Source of the DNA: QYOJ01 sp043806735 | GTDB taxonomy: Bacteria > Bacteroidota > Bacteroidia > Bacteroidales > FEN-979 | Length of the DNA: 64,000 bases | Direction: 5' to 3' | Assembly (NCBI GenBank): GCA_043806735.1 | Contig: JAZDGR010000178.1 | Coordinates: forward strand, 3,381 to 67,380 | Shown here: positions 1 through 9,826 of the stretch, piece after piece | How the letters are laid out: every line of letters starts with the position of its first letter | Position numbering within the stretch: the stretch's first letter is position 1 | Notes under the pieces: model-generated | Told to the model about the DNA's origin: nothing | Seen by the model: the letters and a program-made list of their open reading frames with translations, nothing else | Databases searched by the model: none | Position numbers and translations under genes: made by a program

Positions 1-1639
1 CAACCTCGATCAGATCGATTCTCCGGATATCAACCTGATGAAAACCATATTAAAAAAATCAGGGGAACTGGGCCTTATGGGGATTGCTTTGCCGGAGGAA
101 TACAATGGCTTCGGACAAAACTTTGTCACCCAGATGCTTGCTGCTGAAGTGGTTGGAGCAGGGTATTCCTTTTCAGTTGCTTTTATGGCTCATTGTGGGA
201 TTGGTACTTTGCCCATCATGTATTATGGGAATGAGGATCAGCGTCAAAGGTACGTGACAAAGCTTGCCACAGGAGAGTTGCTGGGGGCGTACTGCCTTAC
301 TGAACCGGGTGCCGGAAGCGATGCCAATTCAGGTAAGACAAATGCGAAACTCTCCGAAGACGGAAAGTTTTATATTTTAAATGGCCAGAAGATGTGGATC
401 ACTAATGCAAACTTTGCGGATGTCCAGACAGTTTTTGCCAAGATTGATAATGACCGTGTTTTAAGTGCCTTCATTGTAGAACGAAATTACCCGGGAGTCG
501 TGGTCTCTCCTGATGAGAAAAAGATGGGTATCAAAGGTTCTTCAACGGCGCAGATCTTTTATAACGATGTAAAGGTCCCGGTTGAAAACCTCATCGGGAA
601 AAGGGGAGAGGGCTTCCGGGTGGCATTGAGTATTCTCCATATGGGTCGGATCAAATTGGGGGCCAATGTCCTGGGAGCGGCAAAAAAGGCCATCAATGAC
701 TCTGTTCAATATGCCAACGAGAGAAAGCAGTTTGGCGTTCTGATTTCGACTTTTGGTGCAATAAAGCACAAGTTGGCCGAGCAGGTGATCCGAACTTTTG
801 CGCTGGAATCCTCCATTTACCGGGTCAGTAAAGATATCGATCTGTTGATTAAGCAAAATAAAGCAACAGGTCAGGATAAAGGGAGAGCTGCCATTGAAGG
901 GATCAGCCACTATGCAGTCGAAGCTGCTATTTTGAAGGTTTATGGATCGGAAGTTCTTGACTTTGTAATTGACGAAGCGGTACAGATTCATGGCGGCATG
1001 GGGTACTCTGCCGAAATGGCAGTTGAGCGCGGATATCGTGATTCAAGAATAAACCGGATTTTTGAAGGAACAAATGAAATTAACCGTTTGCTGGTTGTCG
1101 ATACCGCCATGAAACGTGCCATGAAGGGTGATTTTAACCTATTCGGTAAAGCTGAGGAGATGATGACCCATTTGGAGGAGGTTGTAGAAAAAGGCTCACC
1201 GGATGAAGAATATTTCGACAGAAAGATGAGAACCCTGCGGAATTGTAAGAAGGCAATACTCCTGGCTATCCACGGTGCGTCCGGCAGTTTTGGCCGAACC
1301 CTGGTTCAGGAGCAGGAGATTCTCAACAACATCTCGGATATGATCATAGAGTTGTATGTCGCTGAGTCCACCGCACTGAGAGTTAAAAAAATAGAGACCA
1401 TGAAAGGATCAGAGGCAGCCTTCATTTACAGAAATATCCTCGATGTTCTGGTTTATGATTCGTCCGACAGAATCAGGAAAGCGGGACTTGATGCCATCCA
1501 TTCATTTGCATCCGGTGAGCAAGCGGAAAGGCTCATTACCGCTGTGAATTCCCTTACCGAAATGAGTGGGGTTAATGTGAAAGAGGCGAGGCGGCGAATT
1601 GCAGCCAGACTAATTGAAGAAAACGAATATAAATTTTAA
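1..1639 (+). CDS. acyl-CoA dehydrogenase, 5' end cut by window edge
   Basis: FAD enzyme that oxidises acyl-CoA to trans-2-enoyl-CoA and passes electrons to ETF in the cytoplasm. The frame is open from base 2, ahead of the first ATG at 38, so the true start lies outside the window. Counting from that Met, the family signature AYCLTEPGAGSDA sits near residue 84 and IFEGTNEI, holding the expected catalytic Glu, near residue 343. About 170 further residues follow, which matches the long VLCAD/ACAD9-like branch rather than the 380-residue short- and medium-chain type. It converges on clpC with 11 bp between the stops. Chain-length preference cannot be read from the sequence. Confidence 0.93.
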   Translation, partial: NLDQIDSPDINLMKTILKKSGELGLMGIALPEEYNGFGQNFVTQMLAAEVVGAGYSFSVAFMAHCGIGTLPIMYYGNEDQRQRYVTKLATGELLGAYCLTEPGAGSDANSGKTNAKLSEDGKFYILNGQKMWITNANFADVQTVFAKIDNDRVLSAFIVERNYPGVVVSPDEKKMGIKGSSTAQIFYNDVKVPVENLIGKRGEGFRVALSILHMGRIKLGANVLGAAKKAINDSVQYANERKQFGVLISTFGAIKHKLAEQVIRTFALESSIYRVSKDIDLLIKQNKATGQDKGRAAIEGISHYAVEAAILKVYGSEVLDFVIDEAVQIHGGMGYSAEMAVERGYRDSRINRIFEGTNEINRLLVVDTAMKRAMKGDFNLFGKAEEMMTHLEEVVEKGSPDEEYFDRKMRTLRNCKKAILLAIHGASGSFGRTLVQEQEILNNISDMIIELYVAESTALRVKKIETMKGSEAAFIYRNILDVLVYDSSDRIRKAGLDAIHSFASGEQAERLITAVNSLTEMSGVNVKEARRRIAARLIEENEYKF

Positions 1640-1650
1640 TGATAGAAGAG

Positions 1651-4218
1651 TTATTGAACCGTTTCTGATTCAGGGGTCTTTTCCTGTTTTTGCTTAGGAG
1701 TTGCAATATTTACGGTGATGTGATCTTGGTCTTTATCGTATCCTATCGTAATCAGATCATTCAATTTCAGTTTTGTCTTGATGATCTCTTCTGCCAGCTC
1801 ATCTTCAACATACTTTTGGATAGCCCGCTTAAGGGGGCGGGCTCCAAACTGGGCATCCCATCCTTTCTCTGCAATGAAATCTTTCGCTTCCGGCGTGATC
1901 TCAATCGTATATCCCAACGCTTTTACACGATCATAAAGCTGCTTCAGTTCGATGTCGATAATCTTATGGATATCTTCGCGTTCGAGAGCGTTGAAGATGA
2001 CCACATCATCGATGCGGTTCAAAAACTCGGGAGCAAACGCTTTTTTTAATGCATTCTCGATTACGCTGCGGTTATGCTCATCAGTAGAGGCTTGGCGGGC
2101 CGAAGTTGAAAATCCCACTCCCTGACCAAAATCTTTCAGCTGGCGAGAACCGATGTTGGATGTCATGATTACAATGGTATTCTTGAAATCTACCCTACGC
2201 CCGAAACTATCGGTTAACACTCCATCGTCAAGTACCTGAAGCAGGAGGTGAAATATATCCGGGTGGGCTTTTTCGATTTCGTCGAGCAAGACAATAGAGT
2301 AGGGGCGGCGGCGTATCTTTTCGGTCAGCTGACCTCCCTCTTCGTATCCGACATACCCCGGAGGCGCTCCGATTAAACGGGACACCGCAAACTTTTCCAT
2401 GTATTCACTCATGTCAATCCGAACCAGTGCTTCTTCGGTATCAAAAAGATACCTGGCTAGCACCTTGGCAAGATGCGTCTTGCCAACTCCGGTGGGCCCA
2501 AGGAAAATAAAGGTCCCAATGGGTTTGTTTGGATCTTTAAGGCCTGCACGGTTGCGGCGGATGGCTTTGACGACTTTCCTGATCGCCTCTTCCTGACCGA
2601 TTATAGAGAGTTCCAGCTCCTCTTCCATGTGAATCAGCCGCTCTCCTTCGTTACGCGCAATTCGTTTGACGGGGATGCCTGTCATCATGGCTACAACCTC
2701 AGCTACATTCTCTTCGGCTACAGTCTGGCGGTTAATTTTAGCCTGTTCCTCCCATTTTCGTTTTTCCCTTTCAAGGCTCTCCTGCAATTTTCGTTCGGTA
2801 TCACGCAGATCTGCAGCCTCCTCAAACTTCTGACTATTGATCGCGTTGACCTTTTGTTTCCTTGTCTCTTCAATTCGGTTTTCAATGTCGATGATCTCCT
2901 GAGGAACATTGATATTTGAGATATGCACCCTGGCCCCGGCCTCATCGAGCGCATCAATAGCTTTGTCGGGAAGATACCGGTCAGAGATGTACCGGTTTGT
3001 CAGTGTAACACATGCCTGAATAGCATCATCCGTGTATTTCACCAGGTGATGATCTTCATATTTCTCCTTGATATTATTTAAAATTTCAATGGTCTCTTCT
3101 GCAGAAGTCGGGTCAACCAGCACCTTCTGGAACCTGCGTTCCAACGCTCCGTCTTTCTCAATATACTGACGGTATTCATCAAGCGTAGTAGCCCCAATGC
3201 ACTGGAGTTCACCCCGGGAGAGTGCCGGTTTGAACATGTTGGAAGCATCCAGGGATCCGGATGCATTCCCCGCTCCCACAATGGTGTGGATCTCATCAAT
3301 AAAAAGGATGATATTTGGATTTTTCTCCAGTTCATTTAACACCGCTTTCATACGTTCCTCAAACTGCCCACGGTATTTTGTCCCGGCAACAAGGGAGGCA
3401 AGGTCCAGTGAAACTATCCGTTTGTTGAACAGGGCTCTCGAAACCCTGCGGTTGACAATCCGAAGCGCAAGTCCTTCTGCTATAGCAGATTTACCGACAC
3501 CAGGTTCCCCAATCAAAATGGGATTGTTCTTCTTTCTGCGACTCAGGATCTGAGCGATGCGCTGTAGCTCCCTTTCTCTTCCGACAACTGGATCCAGCCG
3601 GTCTTCCTCTGCTGCACGGGTGATATCCCTTCCGAAGTTGTCAAGAACAGGTGTTTTTGATTTCGATTCGGAAGGCCTTTTGGGTGAATTGGTAAAACTT
3701 TTTCCGCTCTCTTCAGGTTCCTCTTCATCGTCATCTTTCGGAAGGATATCCTGAGGTTCAAAGGGTTCTTCCTCCTTTACGTTAGTAAGGATGGATTTCA
3801 ATTCTTCAGATACGGCTCTATAGTTTATTCCATATCCATAGAATGTCTTTGTCACCAGGTTGTTTTCGTCTTTGAGAATGGCCAGCAGGAGATGCTCGGT
3901 CCCAATCAACTCGCTGTTGAAAAGTTTTGCTTCCAGGTAGGTGATCTTTAGGGCTCTTTCAGCTTGTTTTATCAGTGGAATGTTGTCCCCCGTTACCGTT
4001 TTCTCGGTTTGATTTGCAACGGCAGTCTCAATTCTTTTTCGGATCTCCACCAGATTCAACCCAAGGTTCCGCAGAATCTTGATAGCCAAGCCTTCGCCTT
4101 CGCGGATGATTCCCAGCAAGAGATGCTCCAGGCCAATATAATTATTTCCCAACCTGTGCGCTTCTTCTCGGCTATATATCAATACGTCTTTGACGCGTTG
4201 TGAAAATTTTGCTTCCAT
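1651..4218 (-). CDS. clpC: ATP-dependent Clp protease ATP-binding subunit ClpC
   Basis: AAA+ unfoldase that feeds substrates into ClpP. Order of parts in 855 residues: two Clp-N repeats (about 1-145), an acidic linker, AAA domain 1 with Walker A GEPGVGKS near 237 and Walker B LFIDEIH near 305, a middle domain with a UVR-type segment (EAADLRDTERKL), AAA domain 2 with GPTGVGKTHLAK near 574, and a C-terminal ClpB-type D2 small domain. The UVR segment and size indicate ClpC rather than ClpA or ClpB. Transcribed alone from a good promoter at 4283-4314, divergent from gyrA. A clpS adaptor gene lies 10 kb away and aat 27 kb away, so N-degron substrates are likely clients (inference). Confidence 0.97.
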   Translation of the reverse strand: MEAKFSQRVKDVLIYSREEAHRLGNNYIGLEHLLLGIIREGEGLAIKILRNLGLNLVEIRKRIETAVANQTEKTVTGDNIPLIKQAERALKITYLEAKLFNSELIGTEHLLLAILKDENNLVTKTFYGYGINYRAVSEELKSILTNVKEEEPFEPQDILPKDDDEEEPEESGKSFTNSPKRPSESKSKTPVLDNFGRDITRAAEEDRLDPVVGRERELQRIAQILSRRKKNNPILIGEPGVGKSAIAEGLALRIVNRRVSRALFNKRIVSLDLASLVAGTKYRGQFEERMKAVLNELEKNPNIILFIDEIHTIVGAGNASGSLDASNMFKPALSRGELQCIGATTLDEYRQYIEKDGALERRFQKVLVDPTSAEETIEILNNIKEKYEDHHLVKYTDDAIQACVTLTNRYISDRYLPDKAIDALDEAGARVHISNINVPQEIIDIENRIEETRKQKVNAINSQKFEEAADLRDTERKLQESLEREKRKWEEQAKINRQTVAEENVAEVVAMMTGIPVKRIARNEGERLIHMEEELELSIIGQEEAIRKVVKAIRRNRAGLKDPNKPIGTFIFLGPTGVGKTHLAKVLARYLFDTEEALVRIDMSEYMEKFAVSRLIGAPPGYVGYEEGGQLTEKIRRRPYSIVLLDEIEKAHPDIFHLLLQVLDDGVLTDSFGRRVDFKNTIVIMTSNIGSRQLKDFGQGVGFSTSARQASTDEHNRSVIENALKKAFAPEFLNRIDDVVIFNALEREDIHKIIDIELKQLYDRVKALGYTIEITPEAKDFIAEKGWDAQFGARPLKRAIQKYVEDELAEEIIKTKLKLNDLITIGYDKDQDHITVNIATPKQKQEKTPESETVQ

Positions 4219-4282
4219 AATATTGTTCAGAATCTTCTACGTGTATTAACGATTTCGATTCACTTTTATTTAGTCTGTGCTT

Positions 4283-4314
4283 CAAATGTACAAAAATCAA
4301 ACCATCATCCTAAA
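4283..4314 (-). promoter_or_regulatory. Bacteroidetes-type promoter of clpC
   Basis: On the minus strand TACATTTG (4290-4283) matches the -7 consensus TAnnTTTG exactly; TTTA (4314-4311) sits 20 bases upstream as a -33 box. The 5' leader to the clpC ATG would be about 60 nt. No operator or heat-shock element was recognised nearby. Confidence 0.65.
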
Positions 4315-4455
4315 CCTGAAAAAATGGCTGATCTTTCAAAAATACGATCGAATTCGGAAGGAACTATCGGGAACCTCAATAATTATCAACATTTTCCTGT
4401 TCATAATCAGCAAAAAAAGATTATCCGGTATCATGGTTTTCTCAATTAAAATTGG

Positions 4456-4463
4456 TACCTTCG
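4456..4463 (+). promoter_or_regulatory. probable -7 box upstream of gyrA
   Basis: TACCTTCG matches TAnnTTTG with one change and lies about 60 bases before the gyrA ATG. The -33 box is weak. Together with the clpC promoter this is all that is seen in the AT-rich gap 4219-4522; a 79-codon open frame there has no recognisable features and is not called. Confidence 0.4.
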
Positions 4464-4522
4464 TAGTGTTAGAATTGATTTCATATCTTCATGATTATCA
4501 GATATTTAATTTGTAAATATAC

Positions 4523-7018
4523 ATGGGAGAAACCGGAGAAAAGATTGTTCAGGTAAATATTGAGAATCAAATGAAGACGGCCTACATCGATTATTCAATG
4601 TCGGTCATTGTTGCCAGGGCATTACCTGATGTCAGGGATGGGTTGAAACCGGTTCATCGAAGAGTTCTTTTTGGCATGTACGAACTGGGCGTCTTTTCGA
4701 ACAGACCCTTTAAAAAGTCGGCAAGAATCGTTGGGGAGGTGCTTGGCAAATTCCATCCGCATGGAGATACTTCTGTATACGATGCGATGGTCAGGATGGC
4801 TCAGGAATGGAGTCTGAGATATACACTGATAGACGGACAAGGGAACTTTGGCTCGATGGATGGTGACAACCCTGCAGCAATGCGATACACCGAGGCCAGG
4901 TTAAAAAAGATAGCAGAAGAATTATTGGCCGACCTGGATAAAGAGACCGTCGATTTTAAGCTCAATTTCGATGATTCCCTTCAGGAACCCACTGTGTTGC
5001 CATCCAAGATTCCGAACCTCCTGGTTAACGGGGCCTCAGGGATTGCAGTCGGAATGGCTACCAACATGCCTCCTCACAACCTTTCCGAAGTCGTCGATGG
5101 AACTCTCGCCTATATTGATAACCGGGAGATCTCCATTGCAGAGCTGATGAAATTTATCAAAGCACCTGATTTTCCAACGGGAGGTGTGATCTATGGGTAT
5201 GACGGTGTGAGGGAAGCATACGAAACGGGAAGAGGGAAAATCATGATGCGCGGAGAGGCTAAGATTGAGACCGAGGATAATGGGAAAGAACGGATTGTTG
5301 TAACATCAGTTCCTTATCAGGTCAACAAAGCTGACATGATTAAAAAAACAGCAGAGCTGGTCAATGAAAAGAAAATTGAAGGAATTACCGACATCCGTGA
5401 CGAATCAGACCGCACCGGCGTCAGGATTGTATATGAATTAAAAAAGGAGGTCATCACCAATGTTGTTTTGAATAAGCTATACCAGAATACGCCCTTGCAA
5501 TCTTCTTTCAACGTCAACAACATCGCCCTTGTCAAAGGACGTCCGATGATGCTGAATCTCAAGGATTTGATTGTCCATTATGTCCATCATCGCCACGAGG
5601 TTGTGACCCGCCGGACTCAATTTGAATTGAAAGAAGCAGAGAAGCGTGCCCATATTCTGGAAGGATTATTGATTGCGCTGGATAACCTGGATGAAATTAT
5701 TGCCCTTATCCGTGCCTCTCTTACACCCGATGAAGCCCGGATCGGATTGATGAATCGTTTCAACCTGACAGAAATTCAGGCCAGAGCGATCCTTGATATG
5801 AGATTGCAAAGACTTACCGGATTGGAGCGTGAAAAGATCAGGGAAGAATATAATGAACTACTGAAACGAATTGAGAATTACAAACTGATCTTATCTGATG
5901 AAGCTTTGCGAATGGGAATCATCAAACAGGAGCTGACAGAGATCAAACAGAAGTACGGGGATGAATCCAGAACTCAAATCGTGTATGCTGCGTCTGATTT
6001 CAGGATTGAGGATACCATTGTGGATGAAAATATGGTGATCACCATTTCACATCTCGGATATATCAAACGTACGCCATTGACAGAATACCGTCGCCAGAAC
6101 AGGGGAGGGAAAGGGCATAAAGGAACGGAAATCAGGGATGAAGATTTCCTTGAACATCTTTTTGTGGCGACAAATCACAATTATCTTCTGCTGTTTACAG
6201 AAAAGGGCAAGTGTTTCTGGCTCAGGGTATTTGAGATCCCAGAGGGAAGTAAAACGTCCAAGGGGAGGGCTATCCAAAACCTTCTGAATATTGAAAGCGA
6301 TGATAAAGTCAGAGCATACATCAACGTTAAAAATCTGAAGGATGAGGAGTATATCAATTCCAATTTTATCATCCTTGCTACAAAAAAAGGCACAATCAAG
6401 AAGACCTCCCTGGAAGCATACTCCCGACCACGGCAGAACGGGATTAACGCAATCACCATTAACGAAGGGGATCAACTTCTGGAAGCCCGATTAACAAACG
6501 GGGCAGACGAAGTCGTGATGGCTCTTAAATCAGGCCGTGCAATCCGGTTTAACGAAGGGAAAGTGAGACCGATGGGCAGAAATGCAGCTGGTGTCAGAGG
6601 CATAAGATTGGCCAGACCTGACGATGAAGTGGTCGGGATGATCTTCATTCGGAAGGATACCCGTTGCGAAATCCTGGTGGTTTCCGAAAATGGGTATGGA
6701 AAACGCTCCGATATTGACGATTACCGTGTGACAAACCGGGGTGGGAAAGGAGTTAAAACCATCAACATAACGGAGAAAACGGGTCGGCTTATTGCCATCA
6801 AACAGGTAACAGATAATGACGATCTCATGATCATTAACCGATCCGGTATCATCATCCGAATGGCAGTTGCGGATCTAAGGGTGATTGGCAGGGCTACACA
6901 GGGTGTCAGACTGATAAAAATAAATGAAGGCGACAGCATTGCGGCTGTTGCGAGAGTAGATGTTGAGGACGAGCCAGGTACAGACCCGCTAACGAATTCT
7001 GAAATTGAAAATAATTGA
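4523..7018 (+). CDS. gyrA: DNA gyrase subunit A
   Basis: Breakage-reunion subunit of gyrase, which introduces negative supercoils together with GyrB (not in the window). 831 residues. The catalytic Tyr lies in AAMRYTEARL at residue 122. The quinolone-determining region reads HPHGDTSVYDAM; numbering coincides with E. coli, giving Thr at position 83 (Ser in E. coli) and Asp at 87. The second half holds the GyrA beta-pinwheel repeats; the GyrA box is seen as QNRGGKGHKG near residue 527, which separates gyrase A from ParC. The C-terminus is short and acidic. Start chosen at the ATG giving MGETGEKI, which matches relatives. Confidence 0.96.
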   Translation: MGETGEKIVQVNIENQMKTAYIDYSMSVIVARALPDVRDGLKPVHRRVLFGMYELGVFSNRPFKKSARIVGEVLGKFHPHGDTSVYDAMVRMAQEWSLRYTLIDGQGNFGSMDGDNPAAMRYTEARLKKIAEELLADLDKETVDFKLNFDDSLQEPTVLPSKIPNLLVNGASGIAVGMATNMPPHNLSEVVDGTLAYIDNREISIAELMKFIKAPDFPTGGVIYGYDGVREAYETGRGKIMMRGEAKIETEDNGKERIVVTSVPYQVNKADMIKKTAELVNEKKIEGITDIRDESDRTGVRIVYELKKEVITNVVLNKLYQNTPLQSSFNVNNIALVKGRPMMLNLKDLIVHYVHHRHEVVTRRTQFELKEAEKRAHILEGLLIALDNLDEIIALIRASLTPDEARIGLMNRFNLTEIQARAILDMRLQRLTGLEREKIREEYNELLKRIENYKLILSDEALRMGIIKQELTEIKQKYGDESRTQIVYAASDFRIEDTIVDENMVITISHLGYIKRTPLTEYRRQNRGGKGHKGTEIRDEDFLEHLFVATNHNYLLLFTEKGKCFWLRVFEIPEGSKTSKGRAIQNLLNIESDDKVRAYINVKNLKDEEYINSNFIILATKKGTIKKTSLEAYSRPRQNGINAITINEGDQLLEARLTNGADEVVMALKSGRAIRFNEGKVRPMGRNAAGVRGIRLARPDDEVVGMIFIRKDTRCEILVVSENGYGKRSDIDDYRVTNRGGKGVKTINITEKTGRLIAIKQVTDNDDLMIINRSGIIIRMAVADLRVIGRATQGVRLIKINEGDSIAAVARVDVEDEPGTDPLTNSEIENN

Positions 7019-7024
7019 TAATAG

Positions 7025-7056
7025 TTTAACAATCCCAGCATCATTGTTTAAATTTG
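7025..7056 (+). promoter_or_regulatory. Bacteroidetes-type promoter of the TPR gene
   Basis: TTTA at 7025-7028, a 20-base gap and TAAATTTG at 7049-7056, an exact -7 match, about 36 bases before the ATG at 7092. It lies directly after the gyrA stop, so the TPR gene need not depend on gyrA readthrough. Confidence 0.6.
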
Positions 7057-7091
7057 CACCCGGAAAAAAAAGAACCATTATACTTTTTATT

Positions 7092-8276
7092 ATGAAGAGA
7101 ATCGCAATCATGATGGGGATGATCCTGATTATTTCCATCACTTTCGGACAAAAGAACGTTCGTCAGACAGCCTCCAATTACTTGAAAGCCGGAAAACTGG
7201 ATAAAGCGCTTGAAGCCATTAACCAGTGCATCAAAGAGCCAACCACTGCTGAAGATAGCCGTACTTGGTTTATCAGGGGGAATATCTATTTGGAAATTGC
7301 TAATTCGACTGATCCAACTTACCAGGCGCTCGATGCTGATCCGATAACCCAGGCTATGGAATCATACAAAAAAGCAATTGAGTTCGATACGAAAAAGGAG
7401 TTTTATGAAGACATTTTTGCAAAACTCAACTGGCAGCGGAATAATTTGTACAATCAGGCTGTAGATGCTTACAATAAACAAGACTATGCACTGGCTATGA
7501 AATATTTTGCAGGAGCGGCACAAGCCATCTCGGCTGCCAAAGTGGCTGATACAGTGGGGTTATTGAATGCAGCCTATTGCGCCACGCTGGCCAAAGACTA
7601 TTCAAATGCAAAAAAATTCTACATTGAACTACTAAATAATAAGTATAAGTCAGTTGTTCTATTGATCAGTCTATCTGATATATATAGAATCGAGAAGGAC
7701 TATACTAATGCCATGAAATATATTGAAATCGCAAAACAGGAATATCCCAGTGATTCAAAAGTTTCTCTTGGAGAAACAAGCATTTATCTTACGTTTGATA
7801 TGACAGATAAAGCATTGAGCAACCTTCTTGTGTATATCGCTACCGATACGCTAAATTATTCTGTCTATTTTGCTTTAGGTACTATTTACGACAGAATGGC
7901 AAATGATTCCACACTTTCTGACACCAATAAATTACCGGCCTTTAACGATGCAATTGCAGCATATAAGAAAACTCTTGAACTAAACCCGGAATATTTTGAT
8001 GCCTATTATAACATCGGGGCGTTGTGCGTTAATAAAGCAGCACTCATTGATTTGGAAGCAAATAAACTGCCACTGGAAGAATCGGTGTTATTTGAGAAAC
8101 TCAAAGGGGAGGCTAATTCTTACTTGATCATGGCAGCACCATACCTGGAAAAAGCGATTATGATGCAACCGAATGATTTAAATACATTGCAAACATTACG
8201 ACAAATTTATGTGAGAACAAACCAAACCGTAAAGCTCAAGGAAATTAATGAAATAATAAGTTCCATATCCCACTAG
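7092..8276 (+). CDS. secreted tetratricopeptide-repeat protein
   Basis: Probable protein-interaction scaffold in the periplasm or at the envelope; no enzymatic motif is seen. 394 residues from the ATG at 7092; an upstream in-frame start at 7005 is rejected because it overlaps gyrA and would bury the signal peptide. The N-terminus (MKRIAIMMGMILIISITFGQ) is a signal peptide ending before KNVRQ. At least five TPR-like helix pairs follow, for example around ASNYLKAGKLDKALEAI, AVDAYNKQDYALAMKYFAGA, FYIELLNNKYKSVVLLIS and IAAYKKTLELNPEYFDAYYN. Own promoter and own terminator indicate a single-gene unit. Partners are unknown. Confidence 0.85.
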   Translation: MKRIAIMMGMILIISITFGQKNVRQTASNYLKAGKLDKALEAINQCIKEPTTAEDSRTWFIRGNIYLEIANSTDPTYQALDADPITQAMESYKKAIEFDTKKEFYEDIFAKLNWQRNNLYNQAVDAYNKQDYALAMKYFAGAAQAISAAKVADTVGLLNAAYCATLAKDYSNAKKFYIELLNNKYKSVVLLISLSDIYRIEKDYTNAMKYIEIAKQEYPSDSKVSLGETSIYLTFDMTDKALSNLLVYIATDTLNYSVYFALGTIYDRMANDSTLSDTNKLPAFNDAIAAYKKTLELNPEYFDAYYNIGALCVNKAALIDLEANKLPLEESVLFEKLKGEANSYLIMAAPYLEKAIMMQPNDLNTLQTLRQIYVRTNQTVKLKEINEIISSISH

Positions 8277-8281
8277 GGTGG

Positions 8282-8320
8282 AATAATAAAGGAGGCAATA
8301 AAGACCTCCTTTTATTATTT
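8282..8320. terminator. rho-independent terminator between convergent genes
   Basis: The arms AATAATAAAGGAGG (8282-8295) and CCTCCTTTTATTATT (8305-8319) pair with one bulge around a 9-base loop. T-rich arms on both sides allow it to serve the TPR gene and the minus-strand gene at 8369. Confidence 0.8.
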
Positions 8321-8368
8321 AGCATTTCTACTTTACATAATATTAATTATAAGACAAGTCGTATAAGA

Positions 8369-9370
8369 TTATTTTACAGGAAACAGGATTTGCGTTTCCC
8401 ATTTGGACGTATCTGGCTCTGTCATAGGATCCGTGATATAGATTTCCCATGGATTCCCAGCAATTTCAAGTTTTCCCTGCGCGATATATTTGTCCAGCGC
8501 ATGATAAACCTTGAAGGTCTGATCATAAGGTCCGAAATAATCAGCTACCACTACTTTCTGTGCTGGAATCTCTTCTGCCCGAATACGCCCTTTTCCAGGT
8601 ACGGAATATACCACAGCGATACCCATATCAAAGACGGAAAACATCGTGACTGAATCCCAGGATTGATAAATTGCGAATGGATGTCCAACCGGGGACAGCT
8701 TGTTAACTTGAATAAATTTCATCAATTCAGAAAAACCTTTTCCCATCACCTCACCATAATTCTCAGGGCCTGCAGAATCTCTGATTACTAAGACGATCTG
8801 GTTTCCCATGTATTTTTCTTCGATCGGAGGCCAGCCTTCGCGTTCCTCAGCAACTTCCTTCAGTTTTATTAGCCCTTTTTCAAAATCAGGTCCCATCATC
8901 CGGTCCATAAACAAACCCATATATCGTGCAAACGGATTAAATCCAAGATCCCCCTGATCAGTCCAAATCACAAGCACGGAATCGTTTTTTTCCACGCAGG
9001 AAATCGACCCCTTGGAGGCATATTTACCTTCATCAAATGTCAAATCATAGGCAAATAGCTGGCCCGGAACAGCCTCTGTAACAATCAATTCACCCGTCCC
9101 AAGCAATTCCCCTTTCCATTTCCAGATCGTTCCGACTTCACAGTCGTTTCCAGACAATTCAAAAAGTGCAGTGGTATCAACCTCTTTCGTCCAGGGAGCC
9201 CATAGATCCCATTTTTTAAGATTGCACGTTAGATTGTAAATCAGAGCTTTGCTAGCTCCGATGGTTATGCTTCTCTCGAACTTATACTGCCGAGGAAGTA
9301 GAAATGCAATAATGACTAAAACAGCAACAATGATCACCAGCCATAATACAATTTTTCCTAATGTTCTCAT
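8369..9370 (-). CDS. SRPBCC / GyrI-like two-domain protein
   Basis: 333 residues from the ATG at 9370; a TTG two codons earlier is the only alternative. An N-terminal membrane anchor (LGKIVLWLVIIVAVLVIIAFLL, shortened here to about residues 4-25) is followed by a polyketide-cyclase/START-like domain (about 30-170, with LKKWDLWAPW and FDEGKYASKGS) and a GyrI/AraC effector-binding-like domain (about 195-330, with AEEIPAQKVVVADYFGPYD). These folds bind small hydrophobic ligands; no DNA-binding domain is present, so it is not an AraC regulator. Exact ligand and role are unknown. Shares the terminator at 8282-8320 with the upstream TPR gene. Confidence 0.75.
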   Translation of the reverse strand: MRTLGKIVLWLVIIVAVLVIIAFLLPRQYKFERSITIGASKALIYNLTCNLKKWDLWAPWTKEVDTTALFELSGNDCEVGTIWKWKGELLGTGELIVTEAVPGQLFAYDLTFDEGKYASKGSISCVEKNDSVLVIWTDQGDLGFNPFARYMGLFMDRMMGPDFEKGLIKLKEVAEEREGWPPIEEKYMGNQIVLVIRDSAGPENYGEVMGKGFSELMKFIQVNKLSPVGHPFAIYQSWDSVTMFSVFDMGIAVVYSVPGKGRIRAEEIPAQKVVVADYFGPYDQTFKVYHALDKYIAQGKLEIAGNPWEIYITDPMTEPDTSKWETQILFPVK

Positions 9371-9429
9371 ATGCAAATAGATTTGTTTCTGTAAAAATAA
9401 AGAAAAAGAACCCTGAAATCTAGTTCCTT

Positions 9430-9630
9430 CTAAAAATAATTCTGAAAAAAGCTACGGACAAGAGAGAGCCTTCTCCTCTCTTGTTGCTCAAGTTTGAAAG
9501 TTTTACTTCCAGGTAAAATTGTTCTCTGAAAATGGTCCAGGGGATCGTATTTTGCAGAATAGTACTTAATCCTGGATGCCATAATCTTGGAGTATTCCTT
9601 ATCCTGATTTATTTCGCTTAAGCTATTCAT
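9430..9630 (-). CDS. small hypothetical protein
   Basis: 66 residues with ATG start; basic, tyrosine-rich middle (RIKYYSAKYDPLDHFQ) and an RRLSLVRSFFQNYF end. No family recognised, no signal peptide or membrane segment. It sits alone between a gene ending its transcript the other way and a divergent promoter region, and the only support is an intact frame in otherwise AT-rich DNA. It may be spurious. Confidence 0.35.
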   Translation of the reverse strand: MNSLSEINQDKEYSKIMASRIKYYSAKYDPLDHFQRTILPGSKTFKLEQQERRRLSLVRSFFQNYF

Positions 9631-9718
9631 ATTCTATTAAAATTTAAAAATCGTATAATCAGGGTAAAACTACGCCAGTAACATAATGAAAAACAAGTAA
9701 ATTAAATGAAAAATTAAT

Positions 9719-9814
9719 GCTTAAATAACCAGCTTAACAAATAATTCGGTAAATTTAAGTACTTAATTAAGCTTAAATTTGCTTAAGTAAAAAATATAAC
9801 GTATATTTGCTTAA
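9719..9814 (+). promoter_or_regulatory. promoter with repeated GCTTAA elements
   Basis: TTTG (9778-9781), a 20-base gap and TATATTTG (9802-9809) form an exact Bacteroidetes promoter 18 bases before the ATG at 9827. The hexamer GCTTAA recurs at 9719, 9732, 9771, 9781 and 9809, and inverted TTAAG/CTTAATTAAG copies lie at 9755-9771. Two copies touch the -33 and -7 boxes, as expected for an operator. Binding protein unknown. Confidence 0.5.
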
Positions 9815-9826
9815 TTATTCAGTCAA

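Noticed and set aside
4277..4516. 79-codon ORF upstream of gyrA
   Set aside because: AT-rich, no family, and it covers the promoters of clpC and gyrA.
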